Shown here piece after piece: positions 1 through 9,071 of a stretch of 64,000 nucleotides of DNA (the first letter of the stretch is position 1; each line of letters starts with the position of its first letter). This DNA comes from Aureliella sp046290675 (lineage in GTDB: Bacteria > Planctomycetota > Planctomycetia > Pirellulales > Pirellulaceae). Both the position numbers and the translations under genes were made by a program. The notes beneath the pieces were generated by a model that worked only from the letters and a program-made list of their open reading frames with translations, was not told the origin of the DNA and ran no database searches. The stretch is from positions 310,001 to 374,000 of the forward strand of contig JBKAHA010000005.1 in NCBI GenBank assembly GCA_046290675.1. Direction: 5' to 3'.

Positions 1-947
1 GTGCAAGTGATCCCGGCTTGACTGGTCGGATGGTTTACGTCGTCGTAGTCTTCTTGATCAAAAGCTCCTGAGAAGAACGGTACGGGATCGTGGCAACCAG
101 CGCACCAGCGGGAAGCTTGGATACTGCCGTCGCGCTCGAGTACTTTTCGTCGCGTTTCACGGACGGAGTAGAGGTAAGCAGGATTGTTGAAGGAACTGAA
201 GTGATGCGCGCTGTGGAACCAGTTGTCGTAAATGCCCTCATGGCATTTCATGCAATACTCGTCGTTTTGAAGGGCCTTTGCAGGAATGAAGTTGCCCGTG
301 GAGGTGCGGGCGAGCGAAGGTTCAAAGTACTGGGCTCCTTCCTTGGGGCCGGCCTGGTTCCAGTCTCGCGGATCTTGGAGTTGGAAGAAGATCATCGCAC
401 CGACACATGCGATGGTTGCCAACGCAATGCGGCGGCCGACATGCCACTTGATTCTCGGGCCGACCAAGCGGTGGAGCCAATACAGCCAGATCGCGCCAAG
501 TGGTCCCAAGATGTGTGCCCAATAAACGGCATTGCGCAGCGCCGGTTGTTTGAGGTCAAATCCGAAGCTACGCGTGAGCAGAATTCCAGAGATGAGAATC
601 ACCAGTGCGATAGCGAAGAGCGCGTAACCGATCTTGACTGCACGGCGATTTCGCCGGTTTCGTGCCGCTAGCATGTGCACGATACCAAATACGACCACGG
701 GAACGATCAGGATTAGTCCGAGGGCCAAGTGCCCGAGGAACATGAATTGGTAAAACAAATCCTCGTAGACTTCTTCGGTGAAGTACTGGATCCATGTGAT
801 CACCGACAAGTAAACGCCGTTCGCTAGCAGCAACGAGAACAACCCGAGCACGATGACCAGCATGATTCTCATGCGTGGGCTTATGACTCGCTTTGGCTTG
901 GCTGCTGGTTTGACGTTCAGTAGATGGTCGAGCGATTCGGAACTCAT
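1..947 (-). CDS. Membrane-anchored multiheme cytochrome, C-terminus beyond left edge
   Basis: The reading frame opens at the ATG at 947 and runs off the left edge; 315 codons are visible. About five hydrophobic helices fill residues 25-190. They are followed by a soluble part with two c-type haem motifs, CMKCH at residues 232-236 and CAGCH at 282-286, so covalent haem and a periplasmic location are expected. Two helices carry paired histidines: one pair (about residues 77 and 95) is 18 apart, the other, in a helix with the sequence WAHILGPLG, is 14 apart. A 14-residue spacing is typical of haem-b ligation, so the membrane part may bind haem b as well (inference). Substrate unknown. Related planctomycete cytochromes often lie near FG-GAP/UnbV and TPR genes, as here. 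More CXXCH motifs probably lie outside the window. Confidence 0.8.
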   Translation of the reverse strand, partial: MSSESLDHLLNVKPAAKPKRVISPRMRIMLVIVLGLFSLLLANGVYLSVITWIQYFTEEVYEDLFYQFMFLGHLALGLILIVPVVVFGIVHMLAARNRRNRRAVKIGYALFAIALVILISGILLTRSFGFDLKQPALRNAVYWAHILGPLGAIWLYWLHRLVGPRIKWHVGRRIALATIACVGAMIFFQLQDPRDWNQAGPKEGAQYFEPSLARTSTGNFIPAKALQNDEYCMKCHEGIYDNWFHSAHHFSSFNNPAYLYSVRETRRKVLERDGSIQASRWCAGCHDPVPFFSGAFDQEDYDDVNHPTSQAGITC

Positions 948-1336
948 GCCTAGATTCTCACGCTTTGGTGGAAATCACACGCAGGTGATTTCCGTTTCCG
1001 AGGAGTATTGATAATTCAAAAGGCCGCCTTCAAAACGGCAAGCCTAGGCCGAAAAGCGATTGCCCAAAAGACTTCGGGATTTCGAGACTTCTCGATTTGG
1101 GGGAGCCATAGGAACTCCATGCCATCTCAGAAGTCGTCCTGGCCCCACCAGGGGAGCATGCGATGTTGGAACGGGATTACCAGATGTTCAGAATCATCTT
1201 GTGGACCACGGGAGTAACCGCGGACACACGTCAGAAGCCGACCGGCTGGCTCTACCTAATCTGCTCTAGCACGTTCGACGTCGCAGAAAAAGCAAATGGT
1301 AGCTTGACCCAGATATAGGGCATCGATGCTAGGGGA
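948..1336. other. Intergenic gap, 389 bp
   Basis: No convincing ORF, tRNA, terminator or repeat is seen. Short frames here lack a signal peptide or domain and are taken as chance. It holds the 5' region of the cytochrome gene and the 3' region of the small exported protein gene, both on the minus strand. Confidence 0.5.
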
Positions 1337-1819
1337 TCAGCGCACAATCGGAGGGCGCGTTGAGATCGCGAGATGCGGCATGCAGTAAGCCGTTGAGAAT
1401 TCCCCAAATGCATCACGCTTGCGGGGAGGCACTACTGAGCAAAAAGAGTCGAATAGCGGCGATGCAGAGTAGTTCGAATCCGATGTATTGATCGCGACTT
1501 CTTGAAAGGTCGACTTGCTTGGCGTTCCCCGACAATCGGGCCCTTCGCACGGAGATTGCTTAGTTGGTGCTTGGTAGTAGCTGAAACGCCCATTCTCATA
1601 AACTCGAATGACTGGCCCCTGAGTCCACCAATAGAAACTAGCAATTCGCCCCGAAGAAGCTCCGGACATCAGCACTTCATCCCCACCATGCCGGTAGTCA
1701 CAGCCACTTGCCAGAGCCGCAGAGGGAGCGCAAACGAAGCCGACCAACAACAAAATGATGGCTGTTGCTACCCTTTCGGCACCAAAGTGGATCGTCCTAG
1801 CTGTGCTTGCTGACTTCAT
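1337..1819 (-). CDS. Small exported protein of unknown function
   Basis: This 160-residue protein begins at the ATG at 1819. Residues about 19-38 form a hydrophobic signal segment ending in ALAS, so secretion with cleavage near residue 38 is likely. The mature part has several cysteines, including a CEGPDC pair, which suits a disulfide-stabilised extracytoplasmic protein. I do not recognise a domain. It sits on the same strand between the 1281-residue FG-GAP protein gene (69 bp upstream) and the cytochrome gene (389 bp downstream), so co-transcription with the former is possible. Confidence in a real gene rests on the signal peptide and the uninterrupted frame. Confidence 0.65.
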   Translation of the reverse strand: MKSASTARTIHFGAERVATAIILLLVGFVCAPSAALASGCDYRHGGDEVLMSGASSGRIASFYWWTQGPVIRVYENGRFSYYQAPTKQSPCEGPDCRGTPSKSTFQEVAINTSDSNYSASPLFDSFCSVVPPRKRDAFGEFSTAYCMPHLAISTRPPIVR

Positions 1820-1888
1820 GACTTGAACGGGAACGATATCACGCGATTAGAGATTCAGTGTTGATCGTATCCACCCCCGCGGGAAGGG

Positions 1889-4800
1889 TCAACGAATACG
1901 GGCCGATTCCGGATGGTACTGGCGTTCTCTAGTGAGGTAATCCGCATTTTCGAACCAAACTTCACGGACCCTCGAATGCTGCTCCGGGGGGGCTGGGTAA
2001 CTCTTTTGGTCCTTGAAAGGCAGCGGCATCGAGCCCTGTCCGCGAATCGTATTGAGGTCAGCGTCCTTGTCCCAGCCTGTGGAATGCAATACGAAATCAC
2101 GTCTCATTCCGTTCTCAGGTGCTGAGGGAGCCTGAAAACGGAGAACAGTTTCGTCGCCAGCGGTCATCACGACTAGCTTGTCGTCATCGCTGACTAGGAG
2201 CTCGGTGACATCTCCGAAGCGGGTGAACGGCCCATCGAGCTCTGGCCACTTTGGGGCGAACGACACATTTTGGTAATCGTACCAGTGCGGTTGGTCCTGC
2301 GTTCGCGGAAGCAGTTCGCTGAACCCGCGATAATGAAGTTCAGCCGAGTTGAGCCCCAGAGGCTGGATTTTGCATTCGGGCACTTCTACGGGCAACGTTG
2401 CCAACGACTGTGCCGGCGCATCCACGGAAAGGTAGGCTTCATCCCAATAGATCTGTTGGCTGCTGGCAATACGAATCCGAGTGTCATCAGATTCGAAGAT
2501 ACTTGCTAGATCAACAACAATGGTCTTTGGCTTGCCGCCAGGGAAGCCCATCATCGGCAACGCGCATTTCCATTCTCCGCTTTGGTCAACGACCCAAAGT
2601 GAAGGCGGTTCCGGACCGAGCAACTGGTCGTTCTGCGAGAGTCCGATGTTGAGTGACGTGTCGGTCGGATGCATCCATCCGGTTAGTACCAGCCGAAGTC
2701 GCCGATTGGCACTCAACGCAGCTGCGAGTTGTTTCCCGAAATCCAATTCTAGGAAGTGAGGTTCTGCATAACCTTGGCAAATGAACTCTTCGAAGCACTG
2801 GGCGTAATCGCGATCCTTCACGGCGACCGATGCAAGCACGTCCTTGCCGGTCTGGGTTAGTGCGACGTCAGGAAGAATGCGTTGTTTGGACAGGAACAGT
2901 GTCGGGGTCGCGATATTGGGTGGGCCAACTTTCTCATTGGTCAGCAGCCTTGTATTCTCGGGATGATCCACGGCGATGAGTTGAACGTGATCAAAGTATG
3001 CGACTTCCCAAAGCTCCTCGGTGATTCTCAACTCATAGAATCCGTCCTTGACCTGAAGGCTTTCGCCGGGGACTGCCAAATATTCCCAACGCCGGTCGGG
3101 CATCAGCTTCCCAGGAGCGATCTGTAGTCCGAGCGGGGCGTTCCAAAGTAGATCGGTAACAAAGACAAATTCCTCGCCATTCCACGTATAGAGAAATGGA
3201 CAAGAGCCTTTCAATTCTTGACGCTCCTCAATCAAGGTATTGGCGTCCGGTTTGGGCACATTTTGGGTCAGGCCATTAGGGAAGACGACGCGAAGATTTT
3301 CTGGCTGTCCGTCTCCGATGCCAAAATGGGTTGTAGGGCTGTCGACGGTATGCCGTAGTTGTCGGCCGTCGACCCAGACTTCGAGTGTCGTGCCGATGCC
3401 GAAGTGATTGACGCGACCGCCGCCGTTGTCATCATTCCGGCCACGAATGCGAACGGCTAGGAATCCAGCAGGCGTTCCATCACCAGCCTGCGGAAGCGAG
3501 ACTAGTTTGGCGTTGCTATTTTGCTGGCTTGGAGCCTGAGAAACGACGAGTTCAACGGTTCCGTCTCCATTGGAATCGCCTGCGACGCAGTGATCGAGGC
3601 GATCTCCAGCCGCTTCGACGACCGCTGGTAACGCCCAGCCGTCTGAGTCACCGAATGCGACGAGAAGACCGGACTGTCCATTTCCAATGATGTCCTGAAA
3701 TCCATCGTTATTGAGGTCCACCGCGAGTGCGTTTCGGACTGTGGCGTCGATCGTCGTTGCGCGCAGCGGAATGGTGGTTCCAATTGCCGGTGTTCGGTTG
3801 AATAGGAGGTGGACTTGCTCCTGATCTGCGACAACAAGATCCCAAGCGGAATTGCCATCCAGCTCAGCGATGCGAATGCTTCGCGGTTGTGTCAGCGTTG
3901 GCCAAGCTTGGTTTTCAATTAGCTGTTCTCGAAACTGGCCGTGCCGCAGGTTTTCGAAGAGGATGACATTCTCCGAATTCGGTGCAACAGCAAGAACATC
4001 TTGATCCAGGTCATTGTCGTAGTCGCATGCGACCATGGACTCGGGATGGAACTCGCCTGAAAACTGCGAAGCGTCCGATAGATTGTTGAAGGTTCGGTTG
4101 CCGTTGTTGCGGAATAGTTGGATTCCACTACGCGTGGACAGCATTAGGTCTAAATCGCCGTCGGATTCAATATCAAACGCGATTGCCGTCAGCACCTCTC
4201 TGACGTCTTCAAGTCCGGTTTCGGAGGCCAGCATTCTGAGATCGACTGACGAGGCTTGACCAGTTTCTGCTTCAACTGTTTTTTCGGGGCTTACCAAGAC
4301 GAAGCGGATGCCGCCCGGTCCCCAGAGCAAAATATCTTGGTAAGTATCGTGTCGATTCGCTGATTCTAAAGCTGTGGCGGAATCGCTTTGTTCTTGTTGG
4401 CTACTGCCGGGACTCGGTTGAGTGGCGACGTCTGCAACAGGCGGCGCCTTTCGGGGCCTTTCGGGGGCATCGATCTCGAAGAATTCGGCGACCAATCCAC
4501 CGGTGTATTCACCCTTTAAATCGAGTTCGGCTAGGGGGCTCGAATCCGGCTCAGGCGATTGCGAGTCAAAGACCGAAAGCGTTTGTCCCGACAAGAAAGC
4601 CAGTTCGTATTCGAGATCCAAGTTGTAGTCGATCCACATAGGGAAGCCGCGGCCCGGGAGCGTGTTCACCGCCCATTCAGTTGTTGGCGAGCCGGCGTTA
4701 ACGGATGTTTCCTGTGATGCAAGTTCAGTAAGGAAAGCGGTGTCGAGGAGAGCCATGATATCAGGGCGTACCAGTCGACCGTCGGCACGAAATGCGGTGT

Positions 4801-5734
4801 TCAAGCTTCCTTTTCCCTGCAATGTATTGAGCCAGAGTGGGAGCCGCGTTCGGATAACCGCTTGCCAGTCTCCGGCCCGGATGGCCTTTTGGGCGTTGGC
4901 AACTAGCGATTCTGGCTTCAAGCGTTCCACTTCACGGGCGATGTCAGACCAAAAATGCTTCGTCAGATCAACACTGGGTGTTAGCAACTCTGCGAGTCGC
5001 GGGTCTTTCGCGTCGAGCAAAGCATCGGCAGCAAGCCGCAAAAGTGCGAGGTTGCGAGGCTGCGATTTCCAGGCGGCGTAAAGCGAATCGACATTGATCG
5101 AAGCCAGTTCGTCGTTCGTTTCCACGGCGCCTGACATGGTGAGTTCGTCGACCAGGTCGGCGTAGAGAGCCGCTAGCTGTGGTTCAGCTGGGTTACTCTT
5201 CAGGAACTCAGCCAATGTTTGAGCCGCTTGCAATCGTAGGGCTTCGTCAGCAGGGTAGGGGAGGCGCTTGATTTTGGCTGCCATGAATGCTGCTTTAAGC
5301 AACATGGATTTTCTGGCCGAAGTGCCGGTGGTTGCGAGCGAACCAATCACCTTTTCGGCTTCTGCCAAAGCCTTTTCCAATTCGGCTTCTACAGCCGCTC
5401 GCTCAGCAGGGGCGACGACCTGGCCACTGGAAAGCGAGTCACTGGATTCGTTAATCCACTTGAGGACCGTGACGGCCTCATTGAGCTTGAAGGCCTCGTT
5501 GGACGGATCTGCCTTCGATAGTTCTCGCCATGCCAGCAACGCTTCTTCGTACTGAGCATCTTCGGATGCTGCCACGGCTGCCACGGCTTGCTTCAAAAGC
5601 CTGCCAGAGTCAGAATTCTCATCGTTGTTATTGCCACCGGTGTAGATGACGTAGCCGATACCTCCGGCCAAACCTAGGCATAACAAGATGACGAGACCGA
5701 GCCGATGGGGGTTCGAACTGGAATGGGAGCTCAT
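1889..5734 (-). CDS. Membrane-anchored TPR / FG-GAP / ASPIC-UnbV protein
   Basis: A 1281-residue protein starting at the ATG at 5734. A single N-terminal hydrophobic segment at about residues 12-31 anchors or exports it. Residues about 45-330 are alpha-helical and TPR-like. A Pro/Ser/Gln linker near 430-470 follows, then FG-GAP/VCBS repeats at about 520-730 with calcium-binding-type DxDxDxD stretches such as ESDGDLDLML and DYDNDLDQDV. An ASPIC/UnbV module lies near 760-830 (GTTLEVWVDG, then HFGIGDG). The last 440 residues, opening with CPFLYTWNGEEFVFVTD, form a domain I recognise only as a common tail of such environmental proteins. The role is probably extracellular beta-propeller binding or assembly; the ligand is unknown. 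No clear ribosome-binding site precedes the start. Aconitase lies 80 bp upstream on the same strand. Confidence 0.8.
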   Translation of the reverse strand: MSSHSSSNPHRLGLVILLCLGLAGGIGYVIYTGGNNNDENSDSGRLLKQAVAAVAASEDAQYEEALLAWRELSKADPSNEAFKLNEAVTVLKWINESSDSLSSGQVVAPAERAAVEAELEKALAEAEKVIGSLATTGTSARKSMLLKAAFMAAKIKRLPYPADEALRLQAAQTLAEFLKSNPAEPQLAALYADLVDELTMSGAVETNDELASINVDSLYAAWKSQPRNLALLRLAADALLDAKDPRLAELLTPSVDLTKHFWSDIAREVERLKPESLVANAQKAIRAGDWQAVIRTRLPLWLNTLQGKGSLNTAFRADGRLVRPDIMALLDTAFLTELASQETSVNAGSPTTEWAVNTLPGRGFPMWIDYNLDLEYELAFLSGQTLSVFDSQSPEPDSSPLAELDLKGEYTGGLVAEFFEIDAPERPRKAPPVADVATQPSPGSSQQEQSDSATALESANRHDTYQDILLWGPGGIRFVLVSPEKTVEAETGQASSVDLRMLASETGLEDVREVLTAIAFDIESDGDLDLMLSTRSGIQLFRNNGNRTFNNLSDASQFSGEFHPESMVACDYDNDLDQDVLAVAPNSENVILFENLRHGQFREQLIENQAWPTLTQPRSIRIAELDGNSAWDLVVADQEQVHLLFNRTPAIGTTIPLRATTIDATVRNALAVDLNNDGFQDIIGNGQSGLLVAFGDSDGWALPAVVEAAGDRLDHCVAGDSNGDGTVELVVSQAPSQQNSNAKLVSLPQAGDGTPAGFLAVRIRGRNDDNGGGRVNHFGIGTTLEVWVDGRQLRHTVDSPTTHFGIGDGQPENLRVVFPNGLTQNVPKPDANTLIEERQELKGSCPFLYTWNGEEFVFVTDLLWNAPLGLQIAPGKLMPDRRWEYLAVPGESLQVKDGFYELRITEELWEVAYFDHVQLIAVDHPENTRLLTNEKVGPPNIATPTLFLSKQRILPDVALTQTGKDVLASVAVKDRDYAQCFEEFICQGYAEPHFLELDFGKQLAAALSANRRLRLVLTGWMHPTDTSLNIGLSQNDQLLGPEPPSLWVVDQSGEWKCALPMMGFPGGKPKTIVVDLASIFESDDTRIRIASSQQIYWDEAYLSVDAPAQSLATLPVEVPECKIQPLGLNSAELHYRGFSELLPRTQDQPHWYDYQNVSFAPKWPELDGPFTRFGDVTELLVSDDDKLVVMTAGDETVLRFQAPSAPENGMRRDFVLHSTGWDKDADLNTIRGQGSMPLPFKDQKSYPAPPEQHSRVREVWFENADYLTRERQYHPESARIR

Positions 5735-5814
5735 TGGAGGATTGTGCTTCGGACGTCGTGGTTACAGTAGAAGTCTGGGCGTTGTTCGTTTCAGTTCTCA
5801 TTTCGAACTGAATT

Positions 5815-8523
5815 CTAGCTCTTTGCTAAATTGCGTAGTACGGTCGGAAGAATGCCGCCGTTGTGGTAGTAGTCCAGTTCAACGGGGGTATCGATGCGAA
5901 CGGAGACGCTGAATTTCTTTTGGCTGCCATCGGCTAAAGTCGCCGTGACCGTCAATTGACCGCGAGGCTCCATTTCGCCTTCGATTTCGAAACTCTCTTC
6001 GCCAGTCAGGCCCAGGCCCTGCCACGTGTCGCCCTCTTGGAACTGAAGCGGAAGCACGCCCATACCGACCAAATTGCTACGGTGAATGCGTTCGTAGCTG
6101 GCAGCGATAACAGCTCGAACCCCGAGCAGCAGTGTGCCTTTGGCGGCCCAGTCGCGACTGCTGCCAGTTCCGTATTCAGCGCCGGCTAAAACGACCAGCG
6201 GTGTATTCTCATCACGGTATTTCATCGCCGCATCATAAATGCTCATTTGTTCGCCGGAGGGAATGTGCCGCGTGTACCCACCCTCGGTTCCAGGGGCAAG
6301 CTGATTACGGATACGAATGTTCGCAAACGTGCCTCGCGTCATGATGCGATCGTTCCCCCGTCGTGATCCGAAACTATTGAAGTCTCGTCGCTCGACGCCT
6401 TGTGCTTTCAGGTACAAGCCAGCGGGTCCGTCCGCAGCGATCGCTCCGGCGGGAGAAATGTGATCGGTCGTCACTGAGTCGCCGAGCAACGCGAGGCACC
6501 GAGCTCCACGAATGGGGGCTGGGGCGGTGACTTCGGCAGTGATGCCCTCAAGGAACGGAGGCCGTTGAATGTAAGTGCTTGCTCCGCTCCATTGGTATTG
6601 GTCACCCGCTGTGATTTCGATCGCATTCCATTTTTCATTCGACGTGAATGCACCGGCATATTGCTTTTTGAACATCTCTGGCAGGACGCAGGCTTCGACT
6701 GTTTCGGTAATTGAATCCGGTGATGGCCAAATATCCTTCAAGAAAACTTCAGTACCATCTTTGGATATCCCAATGGGTTCCTGTTCGAAATCGATATCCA
6801 TGCGTCCCGCAATGGCGTAAGCCACGACCAATGGAGGGCTAGCCAAGTAGTTGGCTTTGGTGTGCGGATTTACTCGACCTTCAAAATTGCGGTTGCCGCT
6901 CAGCACTGCTGCCGCGACGAGATCCGCTTCAACAATTGCGTTGGAAACCGCCTCCGGGAGCGGTCCGCTGTTTCCGATACAGGTAGTACATCCGTAGCCG
7001 ACCGTATGGAAGCCCAACTCGGCCAACGGAGCGGTCAGCCCTGACTTGTCTAGGTACTCCGTGACAACGCGAGACCCAGGTGCAAGTGATGTTTTGACAA
7101 ATGGTTGGACGCGAAGGCCCTTTTCTGTAGCGTTCTTGGCGAGCAGGCCGGCTCCGACCATGACGGAAGGGTTCGAAGTATTCGTGCAGCTGGTGATGGC
7201 CGCAATAACAACGGATCCGTGTGTGATTTCCGATGCGGAACCGTTCCAATTCACCGTCGCATGGTCCGAAAGCTGCGAAGGTTCGAGGCCAAAGCCCCGA
7301 TCTGCCACAGGCGTGGTCAAGATGGATTGGAATGCCGGCTTCATTTCAGTCAAAGCGACTCGATCTTGTGGCCGTTTGGGACCCGCCAATGCGGGAACGA
7401 CTTCACTCATGTCGAACTGAATCGTCTTGGTGTAATCCAGCTGCGGATAGTTCTCGTCAACAAAGAGCCCTTGGGCCCTCATGTACGTTTCGACAAGTTG
7501 GATCTGTTCCTTGCTGCGACCGGTCCGTTCCATATAGCGCAGGGTTTCGACGTCCATTGGGAAAAACCCCATGGTGGCACCATATTCGGGTGCCATGTTG
7601 GCGATTGTCGCACGATCTGCGAGAGACATCGCCGCGACCCCAGAACCGAAGAACTCAACAAATTTGCCAACGACGCCTTCTTTCCGCAGGATCTCGGTGA
7701 CTCTGAGAACAAGATCCGTTGCCGTGGCACCGGCGGGAAGTTCGCCAGTGATCTCGAAGCCAACCACTTCGGGCATGAGCATGTATAAAGGCTGTCCAAG
7801 CATGCCCGCTTCCGCCTCGATGCCACCGACTCCCCAGCCCAGCACACCCAGCCCGTTGATCATTGTGGTGTGACTGTCGGTACCGACTAACGTGTCTGGA
7901 ACAGCGACGGTGCCGGCATGATCTTCTCGGGTGAAGACGCCTTGCGCCAAGTATTCGAGGTTAACCTGGTGAACGATGCCCGTGTTCGGGGGGACGACAC
8001 GGAAGTTGTCAAAGGCTTGCTGACCCCACCGAAGGAACTCGTAACGCTCTTTGTTTCTTTCAAATTCAATCTCCACATTTCGACTGAGCGAGTCGAGCGT
8101 TCCAAACAAGTCGACTTGAACGGAATGGTCGATAACCAGATCCACAGGAATCAGCGGATTGATCTTCTTGGGATCACCACCCAACGCTTCCATTCCGTCT
8201 CTCATTGCGGCTAAATCTACGACGCAAGGTACACCTGTGAAGTCCTGCAGGACGACGCGAGATGGCATGAACGGTACTTCGACAGGAGCCGGGCTTGAGG
8301 CATTCCACTGCGCCAGTTGACGGACGTCATCTTCCGTTACAACGTAACCATCACAGTTTCTCAGGACGGCTTCCAGTAAGATTCGGATCGAAATGGGGAG
8401 CTTCGATATCGCTCCGAGCCCAGCTTCTTCGAGCTTGGGCAAGCTGTAGTAGCTGATGTCGCTGCCCTCGATTCCGAGTGGCGTGCGTGCGGCAAATGGG
8501 TCAAGCGATGATTCTGCTGCCAT
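5815..8523 (-). CDS. acnA: Aconitate hydratase A
   Basis: Converts citrate to isocitrate in the TCA cycle with a 4Fe-4S cluster. The 902 residues match the AcnA/IRP1-type length. Visible signatures are GTDSHTTMINGLGVLGWGVG, the first cluster cysteine in SCTNTSNPSVM, the other two in YGCTTCIGNSGP, SVTTDHISPAG at the swivel-domain boundary, and the substrate-binding loop GTGSSRDWAAKGT. The frame is open 26 codons further to a TTG at 8601, but I chose the ATG at 8523: it begins MAAESSLDPF, as other AcnA proteins do, and the extended -10 promoter at 8607-8615 would put transcription start close to the TTG. The next gene downstream on the strand is the FG-GAP protein; isocitrate dehydrogenase is about 27 kb away. 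Confidence 0.96.
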   Translation of the reverse strand: MAAESSLDPFAARTPLGIEGSDISYYSLPKLEEAGLGAISKLPISIRILLEAVLRNCDGYVVTEDDVRQLAQWNASSPAPVEVPFMPSRVVLQDFTGVPCVVDLAAMRDGMEALGGDPKKINPLIPVDLVIDHSVQVDLFGTLDSLSRNVEIEFERNKERYEFLRWGQQAFDNFRVVPPNTGIVHQVNLEYLAQGVFTREDHAGTVAVPDTLVGTDSHTTMINGLGVLGWGVGGIEAEAGMLGQPLYMLMPEVVGFEITGELPAGATATDLVLRVTEILRKEGVVGKFVEFFGSGVAAMSLADRATIANMAPEYGATMGFFPMDVETLRYMERTGRSKEQIQLVETYMRAQGLFVDENYPQLDYTKTIQFDMSEVVPALAGPKRPQDRVALTEMKPAFQSILTTPVADRGFGLEPSQLSDHATVNWNGSASEITHGSVVIAAITSCTNTSNPSVMVGAGLLAKNATEKGLRVQPFVKTSLAPGSRVVTEYLDKSGLTAPLAELGFHTVGYGCTTCIGNSGPLPEAVSNAIVEADLVAAAVLSGNRNFEGRVNPHTKANYLASPPLVVAYAIAGRMDIDFEQEPIGISKDGTEVFLKDIWPSPDSITETVEACVLPEMFKKQYAGAFTSNEKWNAIEITAGDQYQWSGASTYIQRPPFLEGITAEVTAPAPIRGARCLALLGDSVTTDHISPAGAIAADGPAGLYLKAQGVERRDFNSFGSRRGNDRIMTRGTFANIRIRNQLAPGTEGGYTRHIPSGEQMSIYDAAMKYRDENTPLVVLAGAEYGTGSSRDWAAKGTLLLGVRAVIAASYERIHRSNLVGMGVLPLQFQEGDTWQGLGLTGEESFEIEGEMEPRGQLTVTATLADGSQKKFSVSVRIDTPVELDYYHNGGILPTVLRNLAKS

Positions 8524-8606
8524 GATGAGCTGGTTCTTGTCAAAGGAGTGCGTCGGTCGGACTCGACGAAGTTCTGATACTGTAGGTTTCAATATAGCCA
8601 AATCGC

Positions 8607-8615
8607 TTATACCAA
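8607..8615 (-). promoter_or_regulatory. Candidate extended -10 promoter for acnA
   Basis: Read on the minus strand the site is TGG-TATAAG, an extended -10 element (TGn plus a 5/6 match to TATAAT). No good -35 hexamer is found 16-18 bp upstream, which is usual for extended -10 promoters. Transcription would start near 8600, giving an acnA leader of about 75 nt with the ATG at 8523. Confidence 0.35.
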
Positions 8616-9071
8616 ACCCCTAAGCAACTTCAGGAACGAATGCACCCAGGCAAGGGGGGCTCCAAACGCGGAATTGGTGGAGCGCTGCGGCGTTCGGCTT
8701 GGACTGGATTCTAGCGAAAAGCCATCTTGGTTGTCTTACCTAGGTAGTTTGAGTCCCGTCTGCGCAGAATGAACTTCGCCTTCTCGGAGGTGGCCCGTGT
8801 CGATCCGCGTGCATTCGGATTGACTTGGTAGTCAGCCCGGGAGACGGTAGCAAGGAAGGGAAACCCTGCGTTTATCACAGCGGAAAAGCAAATTCTTACG
8901 CCTGTTAAAATGGGAGGCTTGCGTCGGGTCTGGCGCATGTTCCGAAAGTTCTGCAAATTCGGGACGTAGTAGTTCGATCAATTACGCGGGCAGACCGGCA
9001 TTTTCCGGCAGCCTCCGAAACACCGAGTTTCGTGCATGACGAATTGAATGGACTATGGAGCCTGGGTACCA
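8616..9071. other. Divergent intergenic gap between acnA and the cysteine-rich gene
   Basis: About 455 bp with no supported gene. It must hold the promoter of the plus-strand cysteine-rich protein gene; an AT-rich TTAAAAT at about 8903-8909 is a weak -10 candidate without a clear -35. Confidence 0.4.

Noticed and set aside
8524..8601. N-terminal extension of aconitase to a TTG start
   Set aside because: An extended -10 element would start transcription next to the TTG, and the family N-terminus fits the ATG at 8523.
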